Under the pieces are notes generated by a model. The model was not told the origin of the DNA and did not search any database. It worked only from the letters and a program-made list of their open reading frames with translations. From positions 1,054,001 through 1,118,000 of the forward strand of contig NC_084708.1 in assembly GCF_033807575.1 (NCBI RefSeq): 64,000 nt of DNA, in the 5' to 3' direction. A program made the translations under genes and the position numbers. The first letter of the stretch is position 1. The number at the start of each line of letters is the position of its first letter. Of this stretch, positions 42,703 through 54,203 are shown in pieces. Source of the stretch: Cydia pomonella (lineage: Eukaryota; Arthropoda; Insecta; Lepidoptera; Tortricidae).

Positions 42703-43520
42703 AGCCCGATTCGAAGAATGATTAAGACACGTTTAAGATCTTGGAAAGATCTTTAAAAGATCGATAACTAAACGACATGTCAAAACTGACGTTTATTTCG
42801 ATTCCGCTGTGATCCCAATAAGATCTACGAGTATCTACGATATTTCTAACGTCAAAGTGACATTGGTTGCCCGAATCGAGCTGCTTCTGTCAATTATACG
42901 ACATACAAACGATATCTAAATTAGAACTTATCTAAACCTTTACCTAGCACAAGTGCGATCGTGTGTGGAATACTGTTCGCATCTGTGGGATGGTTCAGCA
43001 AAATACCAGCTTGAGGCGCTCGAGTCAGTTGAGAGGAGAGCCAAGAGAATCATTAATGATGACGATCTGACGAATGCTCGACTCCAAAGTCTGGAGCATC
43101 GTCGCAAGGTTGCCAGCCTAACGATCTTTTACAGGATACATTTTGGAGAGTGTGCCGAGGAACTGCACAACCTTATTCCTCCGTCCCCATTTCACCATCG
43201 GACTACCAGACAATCGGCACTCCGGCATCGCTTCATGGTAGGTATTCCACAAATACGCACGAAGCGTTTTGCTTCAACATTTCTTATGCGAACTGCCAAG
43301 GAGTGGAATGCCCTGCCCGAGTCTGTGTTTCCGCATGAGTACTCGTACAATCTGGGTCTCTTCAAGGCTAGAGTAAAAGGTATATCATAGGTAAGCGTGC
43401 TCCACCGTAGACCGCATCATCACTTACCATCAGGTGAGATCGTGGTCAAACGCTTGCCTATCGTTATAAAAAAAAAAACCAGAACTTATCGTTATCGTAT
43501 ATCATTCTTCGTATAGGGCC
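42703..43520. repeat. MITE M2 copy split by a LINE
   Basis: The left part (42703-42938) starts AGCCCGATTCGAAGAATGA and the right part (43480-43520) ends ATCATTCTTCGTATAGGGCC. They correspond to a continuous sequence in the intact copy at 37317-37587. Confidence 0.85.
42939..43479 (+). mobile_element. 5'-truncated LINE with poly(A), inside MITE M2
   Basis: An open frame from 42953 encodes RSCVEYCSHLWDGSAKYQLE, ALESVERRAKRIIND, TKRFASTFLMRTAKEWNALP and ESVFPHEYSYNLGLFKARVK before TAG, then a 3' UTR with CTTACCATCAGGTGAG and an A11 tail. The WNALPESVFP motif is typical of the C-terminus of jockey/CR1-like LINE proteins. A short AAACC duplication flanks it, though its exact length is blurred by the A tail. 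Confidence 0.85.
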
Positions 43521-43579
43521 GTAACCCTTTCTTCAAATGTTGTCGAGCTTGACGAAAGTGGAGCATCTGCGCGAAATCA

Positions 43580-43900
43580 CCTTTTCATACAAACGTAGTC
43601 CTCATTTTCCTCTCTGGAATTAACATTATTGAATTTTTTTGACACTATTTGTATATCAACCACAGCTATGCTACTATGTTTGATTTTTTTTTAATTTTTA
43701 ATTATTGTAAGAGTTATGAGCATTTAAAAAATTGTATGAAATTTGATTGATGAAGATTTTAAAATACCTAATCAAAAAATCTAGCAGCCGCAAAGTAGTT
43801 CATATGTCCGATGGACAAGGGAAGGGGGAGGGGCATACATATAAAAAAAAATTCTCTAGAAAGGGGCAGCTGCCCCCCCTGCCCCCGACGGACTAGCTTT
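43580..43900. repeat. Degenerate repeat sharing CATACAAACGTAGTCC
   Basis: TTTTCATACAAACGTAGTCC, TCATTTTCCTCTCTGGA and TATGTTTGATTTTTTTT resemble the units at 56490-56760 and 61130-61320. Boundaries unclear. Confidence 0.45.
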
Positions 43901-43919
43901 AACCGCATATACTTATTTA

Positions 43920-44165
43920 AATTATTTAATTTATTTTATTATTCAAATTAGTTACACAGCATTACAGTATTACTACTAAGGCACTGCAAACTACAAAACA
44001 TATAAAAAAAAATACAGAGATACGAGACAAAACAAATAATAACAAATACAATTTAAACATTAGGTTTGGGCGACGACGTAACAGCGTGGCTCCGTAGCGT
44101 CGTCTGACTTGGTGTAAGATTCGGCAGGTTGCCCCGGAACCGCCGAAACACCACACCCTTCGGCC
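43920..44165 (-). mobile_element. Probable LINE 3' end, inverted
   Basis: TTATTTTATTATTCAAATTA, GTTACACAGCATTACAGTAT and ACTGCAAACTACAAAAC resemble 59258-59345 (GTTGTACAGCGTAACAGTAT, CTGCAAAACTACAAAC). The minus strand then encodes RRYGATLLRRRPNLMF, a common type of LINE C-terminal end. Confidence 0.5.
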
Positions 44166-44925
44166 AGAAGTCCGCGCTTGCGATAGTGACTTACAGTAGA
44201 TATTGATCCTAAAGTCGTAATGATTCAGGTAAAGATCAAAGGCGAAGACTGCTGACCTCCGGGTCCACTATTATTACCAGTAGGTATTATCATTAGCAAT
44301 ATCTACACTTGGATTTTCCTTATTACCTACTCTTACTATGAAAACATTGATGTTGAAAGAGTGCTTTTATTCTATAGAGGAGTTTGTGACCTACTTTAGT
44401 AATTTGCCTATGGTTGAGAATTAATTTAGATAAATACGTCTCATATTGTTCTGGATGTTAGATTATATAATTATTAGATTTAGAACTTAGATTTAAGGAA
44501 TTTTAGTGAGTAGTTATATTCAAATACAATTATTATATTGTTCATGAATAAATAAATGAATAATAATATGGAAATAATGGAATAAGATGCTTATTTCTAC
44601 CTTCTCTTCATAACCATGATTAAATTAACTACCAGAAATCATTAAATTAACTACCAGAAATCTGACAAGTCAGCGCAGAAGTGTTGTAAGATAATAACAA
44701 TAACGTATGTGCATGTTGAGGAAAGTTTCCAAAAAGGTGGAAAATTTCTAGAAATGTCAGGATTTTTTTACAAAAAATCAAGGAAACTTTCATTTCAGAA
44801 ATTTCTTTGAAACTTTCGGACGGCAGATCCGTTATTATATAATTAACCACTACTTGACCAAAGAATAAGTTGTATAAGAACGTATTCTGAACCTACAGTT
44901 ACCTTTTTATACCATTAAACTATGG
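44166..44925. other. Gap without supported gene
   Basis: AT-rich. Includes a direct repeat of ATTAAATTAACTACCAGAAA (about 44620 and 44641) and an inverted AAAGTTTCC/GGAAACTTT pair near 44720-44790. Confidence 0.4.
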
Positions 44926-45186
44926 AGTGTGGAATTAAGAGGAGAGGCATCTCTTATGGTAGAACTGTTGCAAAAGCTGTCAGCTATAAATAATAGTTCC
45001 AAATCTCTCCAGAGTAGCGCTAGAGTAGCTAAGAACCTAGGCGTTATTGACGGAGTGAATTGCGCTGTCTATGATTTGATTTTTTTGTTCAAGTACTCTA
45101 GGTATTGTAGCGCCACCTATTTAAAGTTTTTTGATGACACTTTTTGGTATATGGAGATTTCGTTCCTTATTTCCACCTTCCGTACA
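44926..45186 (+). repeat. MITE M1 copy
   Basis: TATGGAGTGTGGAATTAAGA to TTCCTTATTTCCACCTTCCG with the usual interior CTAAGAACCTAGGCG and GTAGCGCCACC. The 100-codon frame across it is a by-product. Confidence 0.8.
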
Positions 45187-45262
45187 TTAAACCTTATTAC
45201 CTTCAATGTACGCTGTCATCAGTGTAATTGACGTTGATTGTCACGCTTTAAACTAAACAACT

Positions 45263-45538
45263 TAGGGACACTTTGGTGGCCCTAGTTTCTTTCTGTAATC
45301 TTAACAAATTAAAGATTTCATTTCAACTGGCTCATTTATTCCTAGTTACTTATATATTGTACTAATGTTTTGATTTTTCTTTACATCTAAATTTACTATC
45401 GTTCCTACATTCTCATTTGGATTAGCAACCTTGTATTTGATAAAAATTCGCGCCCCCGAAATACGTTTGTTATCATAAAATAAATCGACATGACACTGGC
45501 AATCAACAGTAAGCCATATTAAAAAAAAAAAAAAAAAA
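45263..45538 (+). mobile_element. Poly(A)-tailed retrocopy with 12-bp TSD
   Basis: AACTAAACAACT occurs exactly at 45251-45262 and again at 45539-45550. Between them lie about 257 bases ending in a run of about 20 A; AAATAAA lies some 40 bases before the tail. This is the signature of a LINE-mobilised copy of a polyadenylated RNA. The body matches none of the SINE, LINE or MITE families in the window and has no long frame, so it may be the 3' UTR of a cellular mRNA (a 5'-truncated processed pseudogene). Confidence 0.7.
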
Positions 45539-45723
45539 AACTAAACAACTCACGTGCTTTTGGCAACTGTAGTTACCAGCTGTCACCCTTATTTTATTAT
45601 AATAATAGAAGTCACTGAAAAATATGAAGCAAGTGAGTGGATAACAAAATTCGCAGTACATTGCGTCTAAGAATAAACTTTAAAGCGTTCTAAAAATTAA
45701 TTTTTGCTATGATTCACACTTCT

Positions 45724-45995
45724 ATAAATAAATAATATAAATAAATACATAAATATTATAGGACATTATTACACAAATTGACTAAGTCCCACAGTAAGCT
45801 CAATAATGCTTGTGTTGAGGGTACTTAGACAACGATATATTATAATATATAAATACTTAAATACATAGAAAACACCCATGACTCAGGAACAAATATCCAT
45901 GCTCATCACACGAATAAATGCCCTTACCAGGATTTGAACCCGGGACCATCAGCTTCGTAGGTAGGGTCACTACCCACTAGGCCAAACCGGTCGTC
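45724..45995 (-). mobile_element. SINE-A, full-length
   Basis: Complete family order from AAATATTATAGGACATTATT to CCACTAGGCCAAACCGGTCG; closest in detail to the 11632 copy. Confidence 0.85.
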
Positions 45996-46387
45996 AAATA
46001 GTTATTCCAGATCGTTGGGTAAGAAAAGTTGGGAATAACCCTGCCCAACATTGTAACAAACCAGTGCTAACTGAAAGTGTCATTTACCGCACATCTCAAT
46101 GAAAGTTACCGTCAATAAGGAAGCATGAGCGAGCTAGTGTTTGGACAAGACATGTTACGTAGAAGGGACGTTTCCCGGTTTGAATAGGTTGTATATTTAC
46201 ACATATCTGCTTTTATGATATAAGTGGTGTAAGGGACACTACTGGTTTATACAGGTTACATCTAAATGGGTGCTTTCTATTAGAGAGTTAATGTTTATTC
46301 TTATTTACACACTGAAAACTTTCAATTATCTAATTCAGGGTCAGGGCAAAGGTCCGATTTCCGTTCCGATTTCAAATTAAAAATGAC
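45996..46387. other. Gap without supported gene
   Basis: No element recognised. Confidence 0.4.
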
Positions 46388-46646
46388 GGCTCGATTCGAA
46401 GAATAAGATACGATAACGATGAATTCTGTGTTAGATAAGTTCTCATTTAGATATCGTTTATATGTAGTATAATTGACAGAAGCAGCTCGATTCGGGCAAC
46501 CAATGTCACTTTGATGTTAGAAATATCGTAGATAGATCTTATTGGGATTACAGCGGAATCGAAATAAACGTTAATTTTGACATGTCGTTTAGTTATCGAT
46601 CTTTTCAAGATCTTAAACGTGTCTTAATCATTCTTCGAATCGGGCC
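46388..46646. repeat. MITE M2 copy, inverted
   Basis: GGCTCGATTCGAAGAATAAG to ATTCTTCGAATCGGGCC, the reverse complement of 37317-37587. Confidence 0.85.
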
Positions 46647-46715
46647 GTGATTTTCGAACTCGAAGTGCGAGGGAGACGCGATGGAGTGTGTAAAGGACCC
46701 ACTGATTACCAATTC

Positions 46716-47082
46716 GCCGGACGATATCGGCCTGTCAGTTATACGCAAAAGCTGACAATTGCGAATAACTGACAGGCCGATATCGTTATAATTGTGATTA
46801 TTTAAATTTAACGATAGATATTTAAAAGAGGGGGCCGCTAGGTAGTGTATTTTGTATCGAAGTACCTTTTGAATACATCATTATAGTTTTTACGTTGCTG
46901 GATTCGTCAATCTAGGCATCCAAAGTTAAAACGGCCGTTTTTGTTTTAAGTTCATAGATTAATGAATCCAGCAACATAGAAACTAGTTTGATGTATTCAA
47001 AAGGTACATAAATACAAAATACAGTACGTAGCGGCCCCCTTTTTTAAATATCTATCGTCAAATTTAAACTATCACAATTATT
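46716..47082. repeat. Two adjacent foldback elements
   Basis: First, 46716-46787: ACGATATCGGCCTGTCAGTT pairs with AACTGACAGGCCGATATCGT, a strong hairpin. Second, 46789-47082: ATAATTGTGATTATTTAAAT, TTAACGATAGATATTTAAAA and GTACCTTTTGAATACATCA pair with their complements near 47080, 47055 and 46995. Confidence 0.8.
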
Positions 47083-48307
47083 TTCCAGTGGCGCTAGTGA
47101 GCACGTTGATGGGCTCTTAAACAACTCGTATGATTTTCTTTTCATAAACATAATTTATAGTCTTGCTTTCGATTTTTTTCATCAAATTTTGAAATCGGAA
47201 ATCTATCGCTGGCCACTCTGTATTAAATGCAGTTATGGCTCTATGTCAATTAAAATAGCAAGCCAGTTGCGTTACTAATGAATAGTAATAAAACATTTAA
47301 ACTATTTCCGTTTCAACTGAGCGCTGCCATTTTTTATTGGAAATCTCTTACATTTCCTCACATATGGTTACAAAGTTATCGTTTCACTCATTATAGTTAC
47401 TTAGTGGTTACTCTTAACGCTAATTGGCTATGTGCGGGACAGTGGCGTGCACTAGGCGGCTATTAGGACTTTTAGTACGGTCGCCAAGCCGCTCCGAGGC
47501 CAGATTTAATTGACTCAGCTCGGCCTTACCCACAACCGGTATTAATGTGTTCGGACAGTTCTCCTGATCACCGTACATGCGGTAGTAAAGCGGAAAAATG
47601 GTGGAGGGGATAGTAATGACGTCACAAAGATGGCGGCCGGACCTATTCTTTTTGGCGGTGTATCTCGAAAACCACTTAACCGATTTTAATCATCGAGGTG
47701 TCAAATAATAGCTTATATCATGGAGATTATTTCCTTTTCTACAAACATTTACGTGAAACCTATAGGAAAAAAAATAATCACAAAAAACAGTTTTTTTATA
47801 AAATTATTATTTTTTATTTTGTAAAAATCTCCGTAAATATTAGCATTTCGCAAATTTTGTTTAATATAAAACATATTTCTTCTTTATCAAGGAATATAAT
47901 GAGCCTTAAAACATACAGATCGAGTAATAAACAATGAAGCTACACTCATTTATTTGCGCATGGGTAACGATAACTGGCTTTTACCGGTCGAAACTGTGGT
48001 GACTGTTACGATACGTATTGAATGGAATTTATAGAGTATCGGTTTTAATTACTGAAATTATAATTAAAATTATAAAAACCAGACACAATAATGTTACCTT
48101 ACTTCGACGTTTAGTCTCTTTTTTCGTCTTAATCATAGGTAGGTACATATTTCTTTTTACTTAAAAATTTTATACAGGGTGAACTTTTAACCACCAGTCA
48201 TACTCTGCGCAGCGACTTTATAGGTCATACTTAACAACTTTTACTATGGGACCAATTCCGAAATCGCGAAAAAAATTTTGACTGTCCCATATAAAGGTGC
48301 GACCAAC

Positions 48308-49833
48308 TTTACCAGACCAACACTTTTCCAAACTGAGCTACAGCTGTCCGATGAAGTTAAGTACTTAGGACTAACTCTCGACAATAAACTCAATTGGAAC
48401 AACCACATCAACAAACGGATAGACAAGGCGGGAGTTGTCTTCTGGCAGTGCAGAAGGATGATTGGTAAGAGGTGGGGACTCAACCCGAAAATTACCCTCT
48501 GGCTCTATAAGACGATAATCCGCCCCTTACTCTGTTACGGTGCTCTGGTTTGGTGGCCAAGAACAAACCTAGGCAACGTACGAGACAAACTACAAAGACT
48601 TCAAAGGCTCGCATGCGTGGCCACCACTGGCTGCACGAGGTCTACCCCGACTGCAGCCATGGAGGTCATGCTAAACCTTCCACCGCTGCACCTACACATA
48701 CAGCAAGAGGCCAGTCTCTCAGCGGTAAGGTTGCGAACCCTCAAGATATGGTCTAACATCACAGGAGCTCTTCACACAAAATGCCTGGAAAAGGTGTATG
48801 ACGAATTTCCAGTGCTTAGGTCAGGCACGGACCGGATTCACATACAAGCTATCTTCGATAAAAGGTACAAAATACAGTTATATGAGGACGACAATCATGA
48901 AGGACTCAATCCCTGGGAGCTGAGAATCTTCACTGATGGGTCCAAAACAGACAGCGGATCGGGCTCTGGAACCTTCTCAGAAGACCTGAACATGTCGATC
49001 ACCACTCCGCTAGGAGCCCATAACTCGGTATTCCAAGCTGAGTGCATGGGCATCATAAACGCGGCGGCTGCCATCACTGCAAGGAAGGTAGTAGGATCCT
49101 CCATCCGCATACTCTCCGACAGTAGAGCAGTCTTAATGGCTCTAAATAGCCATATAGTTACATCCAATTTTATACACGAATGCCACGAACGACTAATGGA
49201 GGTATGTCATAATAACAAGATCACCCTACAATGGATCAAGGGACACAGTGGATCCCGAGGTAACGATGCTGCGGACGAGCTTGCCAGGCAAGGATCGAAT
49301 GCGGGGGCGATTGGTCCGGAACCGATTCTTCCGATACCATTTAGCAAGGTACGCTCAATGCTGCTGGCACGTACAGGGAAACTACACACAGAACACTGGC
49401 TGAACCAGACTGGATGCAGACAGGCAAAAGAAGCCATGCCTGGCATCAACGGAAAACTCACAAGGGCGCTCCTGCAACTAGAGAAGGTCCGACTGAGTAT
49501 GGTAACCAGTGTCATAACAGGTCATGGACTATTTAACAAACATCTTTTCACAACAGGTGTCACAGACAGTCCCCTGTGCCGAGGTTGCATGGAGACAGAA
49601 GAAACAGCCTCTCACGTGGTGCTGGAATGCAGCGGAGTGACTCCATACAGGGCTAAACATCTCGGATCTCCGAGAGACCTCCCCGAGGTCCTACTCAACA
49701 TCAAAGGTTTGATAGGATTCCTCGAGGAGCTGGGCTGGCAGGACTAGCCCACCCCCAACATATCACGCAAAATAGGCGCAAGTCGTCGAGTTGCGGAAAA
49801 ATCGCCCGAATACAATACAATACAATACAATAC
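48308..49833 (+). mobile_element. LINE with RNase H domain, 5'-truncated, young insertion
   Basis: One uninterrupted frame of about 480 codons ends at TAG 49745-49747. In order: a reverse transcriptase thumb region (VKYLGLTLDNKLNWNNHINK, IRPLLCYGALVWWP), an RNase H domain (RIFTDGSKTDSGSGSG, FQAECMGII, ILSDSRAVLMAL, LQWIKGHSGSRGNDAADELA, with Asp, Glu, Asp and a late Asp) and a C-terminal Cys/His motif (LCRGCMETEETASHVVLEC). An endpoint RNase H places it in the I-like LINE group. The tail is (TACAA)n. AAGGTGCGACCA flanks it exactly at 48296-48307 and 49834-49845. Confidence 0.9.
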
Positions 49834-49845
49834 AAGGTGCGACCA

Positions 49846-50135
49846 GACCGCAGCTTAAAAAACGGTCACGATACGGAATCGCAGTGACGCGTCGTATGCG
49901 TACCGTTTTTGACGCATGCTCCCCACACCGCTGTTTAAAAAACGGTGACGGTACGGAATCGCAGTGACGTGCTTCACGCGAATCTTTTTTGTTCGCAAAA
50001 CAGTTGCGTCTTTTACGTCACCGGTACGGTGTCTGCCATAAGATCTCCGTGTAATAATTTTTGCGATTTTTACGCAGTTCAATTTACGGTGCGTCAGCTT
50101 ATTTTAAGCAGCGGTGTGGCGAGCATGCGTCATGG
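49846..50135. repeat. MITE fragment with CACCGCTG arms
   Basis: TGACGCATGCTCCCCACACC near 49909 pairs with the complement of GGTGTGGCGAGCATGCGTCA ending at 50133; AAAAAACGGTGACGGTACGG repeats AAAAAACGGTCACGATACGG in direct orientation. It belongs to the interior of the foldback, split from its left end by the LINE. Confidence 0.5.
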
Positions 50136-50239
50136 ACCCGGGTACGTCCTTAAACTACGTCCAAAAGAGAGGTATGGGCATTGTGAATGTCATCTCGCTT
50201 TGTGTGGTAGGGCACAGCCAGTGGGTGTCATTCCAGATC
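50136..50239 (+). mobile_element. SINE-B 5' fragment
   Basis: GGACCCGGGTACGTCCTTAA to GTCATTCCAGATCC, then an abrupt return to foldback-arm sequence (AAATTTTCTTGCGTGATTCG). Confidence 0.75.
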
Positions 50240-51823
50240 CAAATTTTCTTGCGTGATTCGGCATTGGTCCCATAATAAAAGTTGTTCAGTATGACCTGTA
50301 AAGTCACTGCGCAGAGTATGGCTGGTGGTTAAAATTTCATCTTATACCTATATTCGACACAAGTAGTAAGTACTTACAGACCAACTATGATACACATTTT
50401 GCCTGTATAGTGATACATAGTGAATAAATTAATACCTGATTTAAAAAATAAAACAAAAATAACAAATAGCATGTTATTTAATTCAGTAATCACTAATCAG
50501 TCTTAAACAATGAACATCATACTTTTAGATTAGACAACAAAATGTATATTTAAACTGTGTTTCGACTTGAAAGATTTTACTGCTTTAAAACATAAGACAA
50601 ACCTACCAACCAAATGTATAAAAAAAATGTTTTTTGTGATTATTATTTTCCTATAGGTTTCACGTAAATGTTTGTAAAAAGGAAATAATCTCCATAATAT
50701 AAGCTATTAGTTGACACCTCGATGAATACAATCGGTTAAGTAGTTTTCGAGATACACCGCCAAAAAGAATAGGTCCGGACGCCATCTTTGTGACGTCATT
50801 ACTATCCCCTCCCACCATTTTTCCGCTTTACTACCGCATGTACGGTGATCAGGAGAAACGCCCGAACACATTGATACCGGTTGTGGGTAAGGCCGAGCTG
50901 AGTCAATTAAATCTGGCCTCGGAGCGGCTTGGGGACTACTAATAGTAAAAGTTGTTCAGTATGACCTATAAAGTCGCTGCGCAGAGTATGACTGGTGGTT
51001 AAAAGTTCACCCTGTATAAAATTTTTAAGTAAAAAGAAATATGTACCTACCTATGATTAAGACGAAAAAAGAGACTAAACGTCGAAGTAAGGTAACATTA
51101 TTGTGTCTGGTTTTTATAATTGTCTGTGTTTCAGTAATTAAAACCGATACTCTATAAATTCCATTCAATACGTATCGTAACAGTCACCACAGTTTCGACC
51201 GGTAAAAGCCAGTTATCGTTACCCATGCGCAAATAAATGAGTCTAGCTTCATTGTTTACTACTCGATCTGTATGTTTTAAGGCTCATTATATTCCTTGAT
51301 AATGAAGCAATATGTTTTATATTAAACAAAATTTGCGAAATGCTAATATTTACGGAGATTTTTACAAAATAAAAAAAAATAATTTTATAAAAGAACTGTT
51401 TTTTGTGATTATTTTTTTTCCTATAGGTTTCACGTAAATGTTTGTAGAAAAGGAAATAATCTCCATAATATAAGCTATTATTTGACACCTCGATGATTAA
51501 AATCGGTTAAGTGGTTTTCGAGATACACCGCCAAAAAGAATAGGTCCGGCCGCCATCTTTGTGACGTCATTACTATCCCCTCCACCATTTTTCCGCTTTA
51601 CTACCGCATGTACGGTGATCAGGAGAACTGTCCGAACACATTGATACCGGTTGTGGGTAAGGCCGAGCCGAGTCAATTAAATCGTGTTTCTAGAGGGCTT
51701 TTGAGATTTGGCGACCGTACTATTTAGTTCAGTGACAGTTGATGACAGATGGTAGGTCGGCGCTAAACGTAGCCATCGTAGGTACTAATTCGTTTTTTTC
51801 GATTTAAATAAAGATAAAGATTT

Positions 51824-51974
51824 TAACCCTTTGAACGCTTTATGTCATAAACACAAACATCACTCAAACGCCAAGTTACTTTGACAGCGTCCGCCATAAC
51901 ACCTATAGTTGTCCTTGGCGCTGTGGGCACGACTAGTAACGACGACTTTAGGTGTTCTTGGCATTGAAAAGTTT
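51824..51974. repeat. MITE M6, uninterrupted copy
   Basis: The ends TAACCCTTTGAACGC and GGCATTGAAAAGTTT are imperfect inverted repeats; the interior reads GTCATAAACACAAACATCAC, CGCCATAACACCTATAGTTG and TCCTTGGCGCTGTGGGC. It serves as the empty-site reference for 61858-62406. Confidence 0.75.
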
Positions 51975-52388
51975 AAAAAGTGAAATCGTATAAAATACTC
52001 ATATGTTTAGGTACTATGGCCACAAAAAAACGAAGTTTATAGCGGGGGCCATGAATATCCTAGCCTAACATAACCTAACGATTTTTTATTGGATTTTGTT
52101 TTATACATAAACAAAATGTAATTATCCAATAGGTACACTGAATAATTTAGTTACAATAAATTATTTCCATTCAGCTAGTATGAAAGGATACAAAAAATAT
52201 TGGAGTATTAGGATATGGATAGAAACAAATATATAGGAAATAGTACATTACTAGAGAGGCCGAGAAACGAAGGGTTGCAGGCCAAGCAGATCTATAGACC
52301 ACGGGTAGGGATACGCGGCCGATTTGTTTAGTGCTTTTCTTTTAAAAACCAAAGAAGTTTGCTTTACAGACCTATGCATGTAAGTTAT
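51975..52388. other. Gap without supported gene
   Basis: Contains TAGCCTAACATAACCTAACG near 52060 (degenerate telomere-like). No exon or repeat end supported. Confidence 0.4.
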
Positions 52389-52560
52389 TATTACGAGCCT
52401 ATTGTGTCCCACTGCTGGGCAAAGGCCTTCCCTCTCTTCTTCCACTCATCCCGGTTTTGAGCTACAACTGGCCAGTCCCTCAAAAAGGAGTCTAAGTTAT
52501 CCCGCCATCGCCAACGAGGATGCATGTAAGGCTGTATGAAATTTCTCTATGTATCATCTT
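52389..52560 (-). mobile_element. RTE-type LINE fragment, inverted
   Basis: CCTATTGTGTCCCACTGCTG, GGCAAAGGCCTTCCCTCTCT, TCATCCCGGTTTTGAGC and TATCCCGCCATCGCCAACG. The complement encodes WRWRDNLDS-like and PSSGTQ-like motifs of an RTE C-terminus, degenerate. Confidence 0.55.
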
Positions 52561-52848
52561 CACTCATCGCACCGAATACTTAGTATTTTTGGACCTAACT
52601 TGAAGTAAGTCATGTCCACATTTCATTGCAAGTTTGAGTAATAGTAGATATTTATTTATCGAAGTGCACATGTAAGTTGGTAGCCCGGACAGATATGGGC
52701 GTACGAGGCATTTTCACTTTCGCTGCAAACGCGTTTGCTACTTGATGTGCATGTTTGTACAGTTATAGAATACAAGAAACATGCAGCTAAGAATACTTTG
52801 AGGTAGGAAGCAATGAATATGACATTACACATTAGATACAATACTATC

Positions 52849-53035
52849 ATCATCATCCTCGCGTTGCCCCGACTTTTTTGCCTCTGCTTATGGCAACTAA
52901 TCCCGAGAATTGGTGTAGGAACTAGTTTTTACAAAAGCGAATACCATCTGCCCTTCCAATTCAGAGTGGAAACTGTACCTTCTTGGATATAGTCCGATTT
53001 CCTTATATGTTTTAAAAGGCTTTAAAATATTTAAT
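52849..53035 (-). mobile_element. Decayed SINE-C
   Basis: CTCGCGTTGCCCCGACTTTT, TGGCAACTAATCCCGAGAAT, TGGTGTAGGAACTAGTTTTT and ATCTGCCCTTCCAATTCAGA match the SINE-C body at reduced identity. Confidence 0.65.
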
Positions 53036-53477
53036 CGTGAGGGAAAATCAGAAACTATAATTGTATTTTTTTTCTTTGGATAATAAGTAGCAGTTTTCAA
53101 CGTTTATAAAATAAACAGTAAATTCTGTAAAAATTATCTGTAGCTACATTTTTATACAAACAGAATGCCGCAATACGGAAGCTGGAAACGAAAGGGAACC
53201 ATTCATCTTTTGAATTGGTTACAAAAACCTTAAAGAATCTAAAACACATTCTCTTTTAATGATTATTTTAATTTGCGGAAAATCGCAAACAACAATAGCA
53301 TTATTAAAAAAGCGGCCAAGTGCGAGTTGGACTCGCCCATGAAGGGTTCCGTACCATTTATGACGTATAAAAAAAAACTACTTACTAGATCTCGTTCAAA
53401 CCAATTTTCGGTGGAAGTTTGCATGGTATATCATATATTATTTTTAGTTTTATCATTCTGTTATTTTAGAAGTTATA

Positions 53478-53480
<3 letters not shown>

Positions 53481-53511
<31 letters not shown>
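53481..53511 (+). repeat. 31-base poly(G) tract
   Basis: An uninterrupted G run inside the repeat, where other copies have G9 (57070) or C13 on the opposite strand (54036). Strong G-quadruplex potential, or an assembly artefact. Confidence 0.85.
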
Positions 53512-54203
53512 CTCACATTTAACCACTTTGGAAGTGTCTCTCGCGCAAACTATTCAGTTTAGTTCAGAAACCTCAATATTTTTTTTAAGACCTATCCATA
53601 GATAACGTATGGGTTTGATGAAAAAATATTGAGTTTCAGTTCTAAGTATGGGGAACCCCCAAAATTTATTCTTTTTTTTTCTATTTTTGTGTAAAAATCC
53701 TAATGCGGTTCATAGAATACATCTACTTACCAAGTTTGAACAGTATATAACTCTTATAGTTTCGGAAAAAAGTGGCGGTGACATAATCGGACAGACAGAC
53801 GGACATGACGAATCTATAAGGGTTCCGTTTTTAGGGTTCCGTAGCCAAATGGCAAAAAACGGAACTTAGATACGGATACTTAGAACTAAAACTCAAAAAA
53901 TCTTTTTTCATCAAACCCATACGTGTGGGGTATCTATGGATAGGTCTTCAAAAATGATATTGAGGTTTCTAATATCATTTTTTTCTAAAATGAATAGTTT
54001 GTGCGAGAGACACTTCCAAAGTGGTAAAATGTGTCCCCCCCCCCCCCGTAACTTCTAAAATAACAGAATGAAAAATCTAAAAAAAATATATGATATACAT
54101 TGCCATGTAAACTTCCACCGAAAATTGGTTTGAACGAGATCTAGTAAGTAGTTTTTTTTTTAATACGTCATGAAATTAAAAAAAAAAAAAATTTCATCAA
54201 ATA

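Larger units (their letters stand above)
47473..51722. repeat. Large foldback element, arms of about 780-825 bp
   Basis: The left arm (47473-48297) starts TAGTACGGTCGCCAA and the right arm (50946-51722) ends TTGGCGACCGTACTA. They pair through ATGTACGGTGATCAGG-type, GTGACGTCATTACTATCCCC, ACGTAAATGTTTGTAGAAAA and AAGTTGTTCAGTATGACC blocks. A second partial copy of the right arm (50238-50941) lies just inside. No transposase for the element is visible. The interior was later hit by a LINE (48308-49833) and a SINE-B piece (50136-50239). Confidence 0.8.

Noticed and set aside
44929..45231. 100-codon frame with a repeated VAKNLGVIDGVNCAVYD peptide
   Set aside because: The same peptide appears in all MITE M1 copies on either strand; it is a by-product of a non-coding repeat with inverted ends.
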